From: Bryobacteraceae bacterium
Lineage (GTDB): Bacteria; Acidobacteriota; Terriglobia; Bryobacterales; Bryobacteraceae
DNA: 64,000 nucleotides
Direction: 5' to 3'
NCBI GenBank assembly: GCA_026129905.1
Contig: JAHCHE010000006.1
Location: 248,001 to 312,000 of the forward strand
The translations under genes and the position numbers were made by a program. The notes under the pieces are model-generated. The model did not search any database, had not been told where the DNA came from, and worked only from the letters and a program-made list of their open reading frames with translations. Below, piece after piece: positions 52,106-60,917 of the stretch (position 1 is the first letter of the stretch; each line of letters opens with the position of its first letter).

Positions 52106-53338
52106 TTAATCGCTTTCCATCCGCGGAGGCGCGGACATCACTTTGACCTTGTAGCCGGTGTCGAGGCGCGACACCTGGGTGGTGGCCACGGTCTCGCCGG
52201 CGTCAACCCCTTCGATGATTTCGACGTCCTCGCCGTAGCGGTCGCCCAACTTGACGTCTCGAGCTTCGATGGTATTGTCGTTATCGACGACGTACATTTT
52301 GTTGGAACCGAAGACGTAATTCACCGCGCTGGCCGGGGCGAGGCGGATGCGTTCGCGTCTGTCGGTCTCGACGCGCGCGCGGGCGTACGAACCGGGCTTC
52401 AGCTCCTCGGAACGATTGTCGATCAGCGCCTCGACGAGAAAGGTGCGCTTGCTCTGATCGACGGTAGGCGAGATACGCCAGATCTTGCCCTGAAAGCCAC
52501 GATTGGCAAAGGCTTCCACCGAAACGTCGGCCATCTGCCCCACCTTGATCCACGGCGCCATGCGCTCGGGAACCTCGGCGCGCAGGCGGATAGGATCGAT
52601 TTTCACCAGCGTGAGCAGGGGTGTGTTTGCGCGCACGTATTGGCCGACGGTGACCTGTCGCTCCTTGACGTTGGCGGTGAAGGGCGCGAGGACGCGGGTG
52701 TCCCGGAGCTTCTTGCGCTGGAGCTCGAGCATGGCGCGAGAGCGCTCCACTTCGCGGATGAGATTGCGGGTCTGATTGAGGGTCGAGTCATACGCGGCCT
52801 GAAGGGATTGCAGGCGAGCCTGGGCTTCGTCGAGCGCCTGCTGCGAGCCGATGCCCTGTTGGGCGAGATCGCGGACGCGGTGGAACCGCTGCTCGGCGTC
52901 GCCGAGGTCGGCCTGCGCGCGGCGCACTTCGGGCGTCGCGCGAATGTCGGCTACCTTATCGTTTTCGTTGGTCAAGCCGAGGCGTTCGAGGGCCTGCCAG
53001 AGCTGGGCTTCGGTCTGGGCGACCAGGTATTGCTGCTCCTCGTCGGAGATCTGCACCATGAGCTGGCCTCGCGCGACGCGGTCGCCGAGATCCACTTCCA
53101 CTTTCTCGACGGGCCCGTCCACTTCGGCGCTGATAATGGCCTCCTCGAAAGGAAACAACGTGCCGACGGATTCCACCACCCGGCGGACTTCGCGATTCGC
53201 CACGCGCGCCACGCGCACCTCTACCGGGGCGGAACTCGAATGGCCGCTCGCGACCGGCTGTGAATTGCAGGCCGGAAAGACAATGGCAAAGCCGGAGACC
53301 GCGAGGCACCGGGCAAGGTTCTTCCATCGGTTTTGCAT
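52106..53338 (-). CDS. Efflux RND/ABC periplasmic adaptor (membrane fusion protein), lipoprotein
   Basis: A 410-aa periplasmic adaptor. The leader ends FPAC-N, a plausible lipobox (Cys near residue 24). Then barrel-sandwich strand EAIISAEVDGPVEKVEVDLGDRVARGQLMVQI (biotinyl-lipoyl-like), a long coiled-coil hairpin (about residues 105-230, rich in Q, E, R), the returning lipoyl half LRDTRVLAPFTANVKERQVTVGQYV, and a beta-barrel domain ending RLDTGYKVKV. These proteins bridge inner-membrane pumps and outer-membrane channels. No RND, MacB or TolC-type gene lies next to it, so its pump must be elsewhere. A TAGAAT box lies 24 nt before the ATG. Confidence 0.93.
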   Translation of the reverse strand: MQNRWKNLARCLAVSGFAIVFPACNSQPVASGHSSSAPVEVRVARVANREVRRVVESVGTLFPFEEAIISAEVDGPVEKVEVDLGDRVARGQLMVQISDEEQQYLVAQTEAQLWQALERLGLTNENDKVADIRATPEVRRAQADLGDAEQRFHRVRDLAQQGIGSQQALDEAQARLQSLQAAYDSTLNQTRNLIREVERSRAMLELQRKKLRDTRVLAPFTANVKERQVTVGQYVRANTPLLTLVKIDPIRLRAEVPERMAPWIKVGQMADVSVEAFANRGFQGKIWRISPTVDQSKRTFLVEALIDNRSEELKPGSYARARVETDRRERIRLAPASAVNYVFGSNKMYVVDNDNTIEARDVKLGDRYGEDVEIIEGVDAGETVATTQVSRLDTGYKVKVMSAPPRMESD

Positions 53339-53410
53339 GCTTTGGCGTTGGGCCGACCTTTATTCTACACGGGCGCGACGGGCATCCTCAGCGCGAGGGT
53401 TTGGGACGAA

Positions 53411-53434
53411 GGGCGCCGCCGGTCAGCGGCGCCC
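53411..53434. terminator. Hairpin after the response-regulator gene
   Basis: GGGCGCCGC-CGGTCA-GCGGCGCCC, a perfect 9-bp GC stem just past the stop of the receiver gene and upstream of the adaptor promoter. No U tract. Confidence 0.6.
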
Positions 53435-53442
53435 ACGGGCCG

Positions 53443-53895
53443 CTAGGAGCTTTTTCGCTTGGCGCGGGGTTCGGTCTGTTGCGAGGCGGCGGGTTTCTTG
53501 CGCGGCGTTTCACGCAGGAGCCGCCGCACCGTTCGCACCATCAACACAACCTCGTTGGCGCTCTTTTGGATGACGGCGTTGGCTCCAGTGTTCGTCTCGT
53601 CGAGGCCCAAAGTATCAGCGAATCCGGACAGCAAAATGATCGGGATGTCCGGAGACCCCTTACGCAGCTCGGCGATCAGATCCACTCCATTCATGCGGGG
53701 CATCTTGTAGTCGGTAACCACCAACTGGAAGTGGTGCTCGGCAAAGCGGCTGAGCGCTTCCTGTCCGCTGCCGGCGGTAACAACGGCGTACCCGAGTTCC
53801 TCGAGCACCGCCTTGCGCGCGGAGAGCCCCAGTTTGTTGTCGTCTACCAGGAGAATGCGGGATGAAGATGAGTTGGAACGAGAGACAACCGACAT
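53443..53895 (-). CDS. Stand-alone response-regulator receiver protein
   Basis: A 150-aa CheY-like receiver domain with a basic C-terminal tail and no output domain. Acidic pocket LLVDDNK, phospho-acceptor Asp in VVTDYKMPRMNG (near residue 60), switch Ser in IILLSGFAD, and the conserved Lys in AVIQKSANE. ATG 53895 is chosen because 53916 would add a tail with no motif. There is no histidine kinase or output protein next to it. The C-terminus (RKKPAASQQTEPRAKRKS) is Lys/Arg-rich and may bind a partner or nucleic acid. Neighbours are the adaptor gene and the VWFA protein. Confidence 0.92.
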   Translation of the reverse strand: MSVVSRSNSSSSRILLVDDNKLGLSARKAVLEELGYAVVTAGSGQEALSRFAEHHFQLVVTDYKMPRMNGVDLIAELRKGSPDIPIILLSGFADTLGLDETNTGANAVIQKSANEVVLMVRTVRRLLRETPRKKPAASQQTEPRAKRKSS

Positions 53896-54016
53896 GGGAC
53901 TCCGCGAAATTAACAAGCGGGGCCGGGGCGTGTCAACGCTCGCGTAATGAATTGGAATCAGGCGAGATTTAGGGCTTGACTTCCGGAGCGATGAGTGATC
54001 CAGGAAGGGCTGCCGC

Positions 54017-55150
54017 TTATTCGACCTCGCGCGGGGCGGTGTAGCCGGCCTTGGCGACGATCTTGTACTTGATGGCCTTGCCCTTTTCGTTGACGATGCG
54101 CAGATCCTCGCCGTTGGCCGGGTTGACCAGCGACACTTTGATCTTGCGAAACTTGCCGTCTTTGGCCTGATTGGAAGGGCTGTAGGTCACGGTGTACTGG
54201 TTGCGCAGCGCCTGCGCGATGTTGGCGAAGATGGACGGAAACTCGCCATAGAACCGCGGGAAGAACGACATGCCGCCGGTCTCGTTGGCGAAGGTGCGCA
54301 TCTGGTTGTCGGCCTGGAGGAAGTCCAACCGCTGGATGGAGCCGAGGTAGCCGCGGGCATCGGCCCACTCGCGGAGCGCCTGCATCAAGCCGATGGCGTA
54401 GATCGGAACGCCGGCCACCTGGAGCCGGCGGCGCGTCTCGCCGAAGGTGAGCTTGGAAAACGTGTCCATTCCCGAGGCGATCAGCACGATCGACTTGCGG
54501 CCCTCGATTTCCGACATGCGTTCGGCGGTGTCGACCAGGGCGTCGTACAGGTTGGCTTCCTGATAGGCGGCGATCCGAAGCCGCTGCATCGCCTCGTAGG
54601 CTTTACGCTTGTCGGTGGAGAAATCCGAGAGAATCTCGGGGCGCATGTCGTAGGCGACGATGGCGACATAGTCCTCGGGCTTGAGCGTTTCCAGGAATCC
54701 GTAGGCGGCGGTGAGCGTCTGGTACCAGGTTTCGGTCCAGTAGTCCTGGAACGCGCCGCTCCATTCGATGACCATGCAGACGGTCATCGGCGCGGTACCC
54801 ATGTTGAACCCGGAGATCCTTTGCGGGACGTTGTCTTCCAGAATCTGAAAGTTGCCGGCGGGGATGTTCGGGATGAAGTTTCCCCTGTTGTCCACAACCG
54901 CGATGTCGAGTGAGATGGTGGTAACGTCGCTGCGGAAGGTGGGGGCGCCTTCGGGCAGGGGAGGTTGTTCTTTGCGGCCGAACTTGGACGGAATCGGCTC
55001 TTCGGCCGCGGCGGGCTTCTCCGCTCTCTGCCTGGGCTTGGCCACGGTTTCCGACGTCTGGCTCTGCGGTCCCTGCTGCGCGAGCAGGACGCCGAGGAAC
55101 GCGATCAGACCGGCAATTGCCAGGAGAACAACTCGCTTACTCATGGACAT
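54017..55150 (-). CDS. VWFA-related exported protein (acidobacterial type)
   Basis: A 377-aa protein with a signal peptide/anchor (MSKRVVLLAIAGLIAFLGVLLA) and a VWFA-like domain of the kind common in Acidobacteria. The core includes VTTISLDIAVVDNRGNFI (near residue 78), the domain strand TVCMVIEWSGAF, where the usual metal-binding DxSxS reads E-W-S-G, then KSIVLIASGMDTFSKLT and a C-terminal strand pair NQYTVTYSPSN. The altered MIDAS suggests metal binding may be weak. Two Shine-Dalgarno-like GAGG blocks support starts at 55150 and 55144. Function unknown; probably periplasmic protein-protein binding. Confidence 0.85.
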   Translation of the reverse strand: MSMSKRVVLLAIAGLIAFLGVLLAQQGPQSQTSETVAKPRQRAEKPAAAEEPIPSKFGRKEQPPLPEGAPTFRSDVTTISLDIAVVDNRGNFIPNIPAGNFQILEDNVPQRISGFNMGTAPMTVCMVIEWSGAFQDYWTETWYQTLTAAYGFLETLKPEDYVAIVAYDMRPEILSDFSTDKRKAYEAMQRLRIAAYQEANLYDALVDTAERMSEIEGRKSIVLIASGMDTFSKLTFGETRRRLQVAGVPIYAIGLMQALREWADARGYLGSIQRLDFLQADNQMRTFANETGGMSFFPRFYGEFPSIFANIAQALRNQYTVTYSPSNQAKDGKFRKIKVSLVNPANGEDLRIVNEKGKAIKYKIVAKAGYTAPREVE

Positions 55151-55224
55151 ACCTCGCCTCAATAGTCTACAGTCTTTTGGACGTTGGTCCCAGGGCGCGC
55201 GTTGCGGCGCTCTGGAGACGCCTT

Positions 55225-55983
55225 TCAGTGGACCCAGGGGTCATGGTCGGACTCCCGTTTCCGCAGGTACACCTGGAACTTCCTGCGCGCCCGCTCGATT
55301 TTCCAGTCTTCGTATTGGCGGCGCATCGATCCGATGATGTCCGTTCTGGGCATACGTGTTCGCAGGTAGAGGTAGCCGAACAGCATGCCGCCGAGGTGCG
55401 CGACGTGGCTGACGCCGCTCCCGGAGGCTCCGAGCGAACTGAGGAAGGCGATGGCGCCGATGATCATCACGAAATATTTGGCTTTAATCGGAAAAAGGAA
55501 GCTGAAAAGGACGATACGGTCGGGAAACAGGAGGCCGAAAGCGAGGAGCACGCCATAGATTGCGCCGGAGGCGCCGATGGTGCGGGTGTCAAGCGTGCCG
55601 TACATGGCGTTGCCGATCACCACGCAGATGCCGGCCCCGACGCCGCACAGGAAATAGTACTGGAGGAAGCGCCGGCTTCCCCAGGTTCGTTCCAGATCGG
55701 TTCCGAACATCCACAGCGCCAGCATATTGAAAAGCACGTGGCTGAAACCGAAGGGACTGTGCAGGAACATGTACGTGAACAACTGGTACACGCCGAACAC
55801 CTGGAGTACGGAGCGGGGCGTCAGGCCGAAGGGCGCGAACAGGAAGCCCGCATCGGCGCGGACAGCGAAGAAGTAGATCACAAACAGGGCAATGTTGCTA
55901 ATGAGCAGCCACTTGACGCCGACCGGAAAACCGCCGGCGGAGGCAAAGCCGACCCGCGGATATCGGTTTTTGTAATCGGTCAT
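55225..55983 (-). CDS. Rhomboid family intramembrane serine protease
   Basis: A 252-aa membrane protein with six hydrophobic segments. Catalytic serine in GASGAIYGVLLAFG (near residue 140) and catalytic histidine in VSHVAHLGGMLFGYL (near residue 190); the oxyanion-side His-Asn motif is in FSHVLFNMLALW. The C-terminal ~40 residues are charged and cytoplasmic. The expected role is cleaving single-span membrane proteins. It is divergent from a gene for a HELHH-motif protein with only 33 bp between starts, so the pair may be co-regulated. Confidence 0.95.
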   Translation of the reverse strand: MTDYKNRYPRVGFASAGGFPVGVKWLLISNIALFVIYFFAVRADAGFLFAPFGLTPRSVLQVFGVYQLFTYMFLHSPFGFSHVLFNMLALWMFGTDLERTWGSRRFLQYYFLCGVGAGICVVIGNAMYGTLDTRTIGASGAIYGVLLAFGLLFPDRIVLFSFLFPIKAKYFVMIIGAIAFLSSLGASGSGVSHVAHLGGMLFGYLYLRTRMPRTDIIGSMRRQYEDWKIERARRKFQVYLRKRESDHDPWVH

Positions 55984-56016
55984 GAAAAGAACGGCCCCAC
56001 TTTGTCAGAATAACAG

Positions 56017-56706
56017 ATGGGGTTGCCGATGGCGGGTCGCTCGATGACGCGATGGGCGAGAAAGCGGGCCCGAAACCGGGTGGCGCACCCTCCGGGGCTG
56101 TTGCAGCGCCTGTCGGAACGAATCCGCGGGAGGGAGCAGTTGCTGGTACGGCCAACGAGCGGCATCCCTTTGCTGCTGGTGACCTATCCGCGGGGGCGGG
56201 AGATGGTGGCGCGACAACTGGAAAGCGCCTACACGCGCACGCTTTCCACGCTGCCCAGGGAACTCACCGAGCCGTACGCGAGCGTGTTGGAAGCGCTGCC
56301 ACCGATCGCGGTGGTGCTGCTCCGGCCACGAAATGCCTGCACCTGCCTGGGCCACTTTCATCCGGCCGGGACCGAATCGAGACTGACGCTGAGGCTCGCG
56401 GGCGATCTCGGAAGCCCGGTAGCGGAGATCGACCTGGCGTATGAAAGCATCCGGGAGTGGGACCCCAATCCCATCTCTTCGCTGGCCGCCGGGAACCTGG
56501 GCAGCCGGCTGGCGGATCTGCGGTTTGAAGCCGCTCTGTTGTCCGTGCTACTCCACGAACTGCATCATCTGGCGGCGCCGGAGGAGGCGGAGCGGGAGAT
56601 TCGGGAGGCGAGCAACAACTTCTACGCGGGGGTCGTGCAGGAATTCGTGAAGCGGGAAAGCGGTCAGGACTACGGGATGCATGGGCGCAAGGGCTTCGGC
56701 CTGTAG
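56017..56706 (+). CDS. Protein of unknown function with HExxH-type motif
   Basis: A 229-aa soluble protein. Near residue 185 it carries LLSVLLHELHHLAAPEE, in which HELHH matches the zinc-metalloprotease HExxH pattern; a downstream Glu (AEREIREASNNFYAGVVQEFV) could be a third ligand. The N-terminal ~40 residues are very basic. Starts at 56017, 56029 and 56044 are all possible. Divergent from the rhomboid protease. I do not recognise a named family; a cytoplasmic metallopeptidase is the best guess, and metal binding is unproven. Confidence 0.6.
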   Translation: MGLPMAGRSMTRWARKRARNRVAHPPGLLQRLSERIRGREQLLVRPTSGIPLLLVTYPRGREMVARQLESAYTRTLSTLPRELTEPYASVLEALPPIAVVLLRPRNACTCLGHFHPAGTESRLTLRLAGDLGSPVAEIDLAYESIREWDPNPISSLAAGNLGSRLADLRFEAALLSVLLHELHHLAAPEEAEREIREASNNFYAGVVQEFVKRESGQDYGMHGRKGFGL

Positions 56707-56740
56707 CAAGTGCTTCGCACTTGATATCCCTTCGGGATAT
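56707..56740. terminator. Tandem UUCG-type hairpins between convergent genes
   Basis: CAAGTGC-TTC-GCACTTG (56707-56723) and ATATCCC-TTC-GGGATAT (56724-56740) follow the stop codon with no spacing between them. Each closes as a stable c-UUCG-g type loop. They sit between converging genes and probably end or protect both transcripts. Confidence 0.6.
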
Positions 56741-56791
56741 GGAAGTCAGAAGCCGGAAGCCAGCCAGACGAGAAGTGAATGGGGCGGTTGG

Positions 56792-57055
56792 TCAACTGTT
56801 CTCGATGTAGACAGCGACCGGTTCGATGACTCCGTGCGCCTGCTTGGCAGCCTCGATCTCGGGCGAGGCGATCGCCTTCCGCATGACGTCCAGATCGTGC
56901 ACGTCAACACTGACCGCCACATTGTTGCCGCCGTCGGCGCTCAGGTGATCAATAACGTTGGTCCCCCACGATGCGAACGCGGCTACGCGTTCGGCGTGCT
57001 TGGCGGACCAGTGGGCGCGGTCGGTCACCGCGTGAGTGAAGACGACTCGTGGCAT
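56792..57055 (-). CDS. Small alpha/beta-barrel-like protein of unknown function
   Basis: An 87-aa soluble protein, possibly a dimeric alpha/beta barrel of the ABM/ferredoxin-like type, judged from [16 protein letters not shown], a middle helix, NNVAVSVDVHDLDVMRKAI and the final VIEPVAVYIE strand. ATG 57055 has GGGAG 5 nt upstream and begins 31 bp inside the 3' end of the ligase-like gene, so it is likely co-transcribed with it. Function unknown. Confidence 0.65.
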   Translation of the reverse strand: MPRVVFTHAVTDRAHWSAKHAERVAAFASWGTNVIDHLSADGGNNVAVSVDVHDLDVMRKAIASPEIEAAKQAHGVIEPVAVYIENS

Positions 57056-58314
57056 AGTTCTCCCTGTCCTGACTTGGATTCCCCAGGTGAGGGTAGTTTA
57101 CACCACCACCGGGAAGGCGGCAACCTGGCGGCGACGGCGAGGCCGGCGAGGGCGAAGTAGTAGTAGCCGAACGCGGGGCGCTGCTGGAAGTGGTAGTCCA
57201 CCAGACAGTGCAGGAGTACGCCGAGCAGGCCGATGCCCCAGACCGTGGCCAGGGCGGGGCGGACGAGGAGAACCGCCAAGGCGAGCATCAGGAGGAAGAA
57301 GGGGATGCCGCCTTCGGCGGCCCATTGGGCCCAGTCGTTGTGAGCCTGGTTGTCGAAGAGGCCGTCGTCGAAGCGCGCATAGGCGGGGTAGGCGACGGAC
57401 CAGGCGCCGAGGCCGAAGCCGGTCCAGGGGCGGTCGAGCGCCATCTCAACGGAAGAGTACGTTAGCTGGCGGCGTTCGCCCCAGGGGTCGGCGCGGCGGA
57501 GTTTTTGCCAGAGCGGGCCCGAGCCCATGACGGCGACGAAGGCGAGAGCGAAAAGGGCCGTAACGGCCGCGGCGGGCCACATGCGGCGCCAGGACCATCG
57601 GGCGCGGCGTTTCCAGAGCGCCAGCACGGCCAGGGTTTCGAGGAAGAGGACGAAGGCGCCGGCGCGGGATTCGCCGGCGATCACCGAAGCGATCATCACG
57701 GCGGCGACGGCGGCGTAGAGCCAGGAGCGCTCCCGCTGTTGGAGGGCGGCGACGAGCGCGAGGGGCAGGACGGTCTCGATGAAGGCGGCGTACTGGTTGT
57801 GATAGACGAACGGGCCCATAACGCCCGTGAGCTCGGTGGGGAAGAGCCAGAAAATACGTTCGGGGGCGGTGAACTTCTGGAGGCTCGCCTGAACGGCGGC
57901 CGCGAAGCCGAACCAGAGGAGAAGGCGGCGGGCGCGCAGGCTTCGCGACTCGGAATGGAACGCCTGGAGGGCGAGGAAGAACACCGCGAGGCGGGTGAAC
58001 CAGTCGAGGGCGGCATTTTCGGTGGCCCAGACGTAGGCCGTGCGGCCGAGAGCAAGCTGCAACAGGGGCCAGAGGGCGGCCAGGGCGAGGATGACGACGA
58101 GGGGATGGAAGCGAACGGGGACGCCTCGCCGCGCGAAGGCGGCGAGCCAGCCAAGCGCCAGGGCGTAGATGCCGATCTGGACGGCGGCGACGGCCCAGCG
58201 GGAGGAGACCCAGAGGGTGAGGAACGCCAACAGGCACAGGGCAACGGCGAAGGCTTCCCCGAGCCGGGCAAACGGTTGGGAATGCGGCTGGGGATCGCGG
58301 GGCTCCGGGGTCAT
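57025..58314 (-). CDS. O-antigen ligase (Wzy/WaaL-like) family membrane protein
   Basis: A 429-aa membrane protein with about 11-12 hydrophobic segments and a large periplasmic loop in the C-terminal half, as in the O-antigen ligase/polymerase family. Conserved features include [22 protein letters not shown] near residue 190, [16 protein letters not shown], and the loop motif [15 protein letters not shown]...[15 protein letters not shown] 58314 overlaps the GH15 gene stop (ATGA). It should transfer or polymerise a lipid-linked sugar chain; no other glycan-assembly genes are adjacent. Confidence 0.85.
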   Translation of the reverse strand: MTPEPRDPQPHSQPFARLGEAFAVALCLLAFLTLWVSSRWAVAAVQIGIYALALGWLAAFARRGVPVRFHPLVVILALAALWPLLQLALGRTAYVWATENAALDWFTRLAVFFLALQAFHSESRSLRARRLLLWFGFAAAVQASLQKFTAPERIFWLFPTELTGVMGPFVYHNQYAAFIETVLPLALVAALQQRERSWLYAAVAAVMIASVIAGESRAGAFVLFLETLAVLALWKRRARWSWRRMWPAAAVTALFALAFVAVMGSGPLWQKLRRADPWGERRQLTYSSVEMALDRPWTGFGLGAWSVAYPAYARFDDGLFDNQAHNDWAQWAAEGGIPFFLLMLALAVLLVRPALATVWGIGLLGVLLHCLVDYHFQQRPAFGYYYFALAGLAVAARLPPSRWWCKLPSPGESKSGQGELCHESSSLTR

Positions 58315-60152
58315 TCGGAGCGGTTGCCTCCGCCGAGGGCGCGATCGAGGTTGAAGGCCGCGCTGATCAACGAGAGGTGCGTCAAGGCTTGGGGCATGTT
58401 GCCGAGGGCTTCGCCGCTGCGGCCGGTCTGTTCGGAGAAAAGGCCGAGGTGATTGGCGAAGCCGAGCATGCGCTCGAAGATGAGGCGGGCGGCGTAAAGC
58501 TGGGCGCGGTCGTGGCGGCCGGCGCGAGTCAAAGCTTCCACCAGCCAGAAGGTGCACATGTTGAAGGTGCCTTCCTCGCCGGGCAGGCCGTCCTCGGAGA
58601 CGGCGAGATTGTAGCGATAGACGAGACTGCTGGAAACCAGGCCGCCCTGGCCGGGGGGGCGGTTGATGGCGTCAAGGGTCTTCAGCATGCGGGGATCGGT
58701 GGGGGACATGAAGAAGACGAGCGGCATGATGAGGGTGGCCGCGTCGAGAGATTCGCTGGCGTAGTGCTCGACAAAGGCCTGGCGGCCGCTGTTCCAGCCG
58801 TTGGCGAGCATGTCCTCGTAGATTTCGTCGCGCACCTGGATCCAGCGTGCGCGGTCGGCGGGGAACGAGCGTTTGTCGGCCAAGCGGAGGCCGCGATCGA
58901 CGGCCACCCAGCACATGAGCTTGGAGAAGACGAAGTGCTGGGGACCGGAGCGCACTTCCCAGATGCCGTGGTCCTTGCGGCGCCAGTTGTCGCAAACCCA
59001 GTTGACCAGGCGGCGCAGATAGAGCCAGAGATCGTAGGAGATGGGCGTGCCGTGCTTGTTGAAGAGATAGACGGAGTCGAGCAGTTCGCCGTAGATGTCG
59101 AGTTGTAGCTGTTGGTAGGCGGCGTTGCCGATCCGGACGGGCTGCGATTGCTTGTAGCCTTCGAGGTGATCGAGCGTTTGCTCGGGCAGGCTGTGCTCGC
59201 CGCGCAGACCGTAAACGATTTGAAGCGAGCCGTCGGGCTCGAGTTCTTTGCAACGGGCCTCGAGCCAGCTCATGAAGCGGGCAGCCTCGCCGGTGAAGCC
59301 GATGCGGATGAGGGCGTAGATGGTGAAGGCGGCGTCGCGAATCCAGGCGTAGCGGTAATCCCAGTTGCGGACGCCGCCGATTTCCTCGGGCAGGCTGCAG
59401 GTGGGGGCGGCGACGATGGCGCCGGTGGGCTCGAAGGTCAGGAGCTTCAGGACTAAGGCCGAACGGTTCACGATTTCACGCCAGCGGCCGCGGTAGGTGC
59501 ACTGGGCGATCCAGCGCTGCCAGTAATCGAGCGTTCTCTCGAACAGCTCTTCGACCTGGGCGTCGGAGAGGGACGCGGCGCAGCCCTCGGATTCGTTGGC
59601 CGCGCGGAGGACGAAGGTCGCGGTCTCCTGGGGATGGAGGGTGAACTCGCCGGTTATCCCGTCGTCTTCCTGCCGGAGGCTCACATGGGTGGAGAGGCGG
59701 AGGCTGAGGCCGGGCGAGCGAAAGCAGGCGCCGTCGGGGAGCAGTTCGACGTTGTGAGGGTCGCGGGCGAAGTTGAAGGCGGGGCGGCAGCGGACGCGGA
59801 AGGTCATGGTTCCGTGCGCCTTTAGGATACGCACGAGGCAGCGCTGGTGGGGGGCGTCGAGGGGGACGACGGGCATGAAGTCGGTGAGTTCGCCGACGCC
59901 GGCGGCGGAGAGGAAGCGGGTGACCAGGACGTTGGAATCGGGCATGTAGAACTGCTTGTGGGTTACGCCGTCGCCGTTTACGGGATGAATGATGAAGCTT
60001 CCGCCGCGGCGCTGGTCGAGGATGGCGGCGAAGACGCTGGGGGAATCGAAGAAGGGGAAGCAGAACCAGTCGATGGCGCCGTTGAGGCCGACGAGGGCGG
60101 CGGTTTGCATGTCGCCGACGATGCCGTAGTCCTGGATTGGTCGATAGCCCAC
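58311..60152 (-). CDS. Glycoside hydrolase family 15 protein (glucoamylase/trehalase-like)
   Basis: A 613-aa cytoplasmic GH15 enzyme. The N-terminal beta-domain starts in the usual way, [20 protein letters not shown]...[21 protein letters not shown], so GTG 60152 (GGGAG 6 nt upstream) is the likely start. The (alpha/alpha)6 domain begins near residue 235, with [22 protein letters not shown], the family signature with one candidate acid/base region, and [17 protein letters not shown] and [20 protein letters not shown] near the C-terminus, the last with the second catalytic glutamate. It probably hydrolyses alpha-glucan or trehalose. Translationally coupled to the O-antigen-ligase-like gene by a 4-nt overlap. 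Confidence 0.92.
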   Translation of the reverse strand: MGYRPIQDYGIVGDMQTAALVGLNGAIDWFCFPFFDSPSVFAAILDQRRGGSFIIHPVNGDGVTHKQFYMPDSNVLVTRFLSAAGVGELTDFMPVVPLDAPHQRCLVRILKAHGTMTFRVRCRPAFNFARDPHNVELLPDGACFRSPGLSLRLSTHVSLRQEDDGITGEFTLHPQETATFVLRAANESEGCAASLSDAQVEELFERTLDYWQRWIAQCTYRGRWREIVNRSALVLKLLTFEPTGAIVAAPTCSLPEEIGGVRNWDYRYAWIRDAAFTIYALIRIGFTGEAARFMSWLEARCKELEPDGSLQIVYGLRGEHSLPEQTLDHLEGYKQSQPVRIGNAAYQQLQLDIYGELLDSVYLFNKHGTPISYDLWLYLRRLVNWVCDNWRRKDHGIWEVRSGPQHFVFSKLMCWVAVDRGLRLADKRSFPADRARWIQVRDEIYEDMLANGWNSGRQAFVEHYASESLDAATLIMPLVFFMSPTDPRMLKTLDAINRPPGQGGLVSSSLVYRYNLAVSEDGLPGEEGTFNMCTFWLVEALTRAGRHDRAQLYAARLIFERMLGFANHLGLFSEQTGRSGEALGNMPQALTHLSLISAAFNLDRALGGGNRSE

Positions 60153-60188
60153 GCCGCGCTCCCTGGTCCTTCCGGCAGAATAGCAGGA

Positions 60189-60839
60189 GTGGGACGGCGG
60201 ACACGGAGGCGGGACGGGTGGCAGCACCGGCTGTACGCGGCGCTGCTGCCGCGATTTCATCAGCGCTATGCGCCGCTGGTGGCGGAGAGGAAACGGGAGC
60301 TGCTGGGCGGGCTGAGCGGGACGGTGCTGGAGATCGGCGCGGGGACGGGCGCGAACCTGCCGTACCTGGGGCGGGACGTCCGGTGGATCGGACTGGACCC
60401 GAACCCGTATACGCCGCGGTATGCGCGCGAATCGGCGAGCCGGGCGGGCGTTGCCGCGCTGTTCGGGTCGGCGGTGGCGGAGCAGTTGCCGGCGGCGGAC
60501 GAGAGCGTGGACGCGGTGATCAGCACGCTGGTTCTGTGCTGCGTGGAGGATCCCGGGGCGGCGCTGCGCGAGATCGTCCGGGTGCTGAAGCCGGGGGGCC
60601 GGTTCGTGTTCATCGAGCACGTCGCGGCTCCGGAAGGAACGCGCACGCGCCGGTGGCAGACATTGGTTCTTCCGCTGTGGAAGCGGTTCGCCGACGGCTG
60701 CCATCCGAACCGGGAGACGTGGAGGTGGATCGAGTCGGCGGGCTTCGCGCGCGTGCGCTACGACCGATTCCGGCTGCCGATGCCGATCGCGGGGCCGCAC
60801 ATGGCGGGGGAAGCGGTGAAGCAGGGCGCGATCGGCTGA
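60189..60839 (+). CDS. Class I SAM-dependent methyltransferase
   Basis: A 216-aa methyltransferase of the UbiE/METTL7-like group. Motif [17 protein letters not shown] near residue 45, motif [15 protein letters not shown], motif [43 protein letters not shown] near residue 110-150. GTG 60189 is chosen because it begins just before the conserved region and a CAGAAT box ends 7 nt upstream; the longer ORF would run antisense through the GH15 gene. Divergent from the GH15 gene (36-bp gap). Substrate unknown, possibly a quinone or lipid. Confidence 0.88.
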   Translation: MGRRTRRRDGWQHRLYAALLPRFHQRYAPLVAERKRELLGGLSGTVLEIGAGTGANLPYLGRDVRWIGLDPNPYTPRYARESASRAGVAALFGSAVAEQLPAADESVDAVISTLVLCCVEDPGAALREIVRVLKPGGRFVFIEHVAAPEGTRTRRWQTLVLPLWKRFADGCHPNRETWRWIESAGFARVRYDRFRLPMPIAGPHMAGEAVKQGAIG

Positions 60840-60917
60840 CTGAGGGAAGTTGAAACGACGGGCAGCGTCGAGAGGGAGGCAGCGATTGTCGAAGCCCGCG
60901 AGGCGGGAGCGATCAGG

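Noticed and set aside
57505-58452. 315-codon plus-strand frame, very rich in Gly and Glu
   Set aside because: It is antisense to the O-antigen-ligase-like gene; its composition mirrors hydrophobic codons of the real gene.
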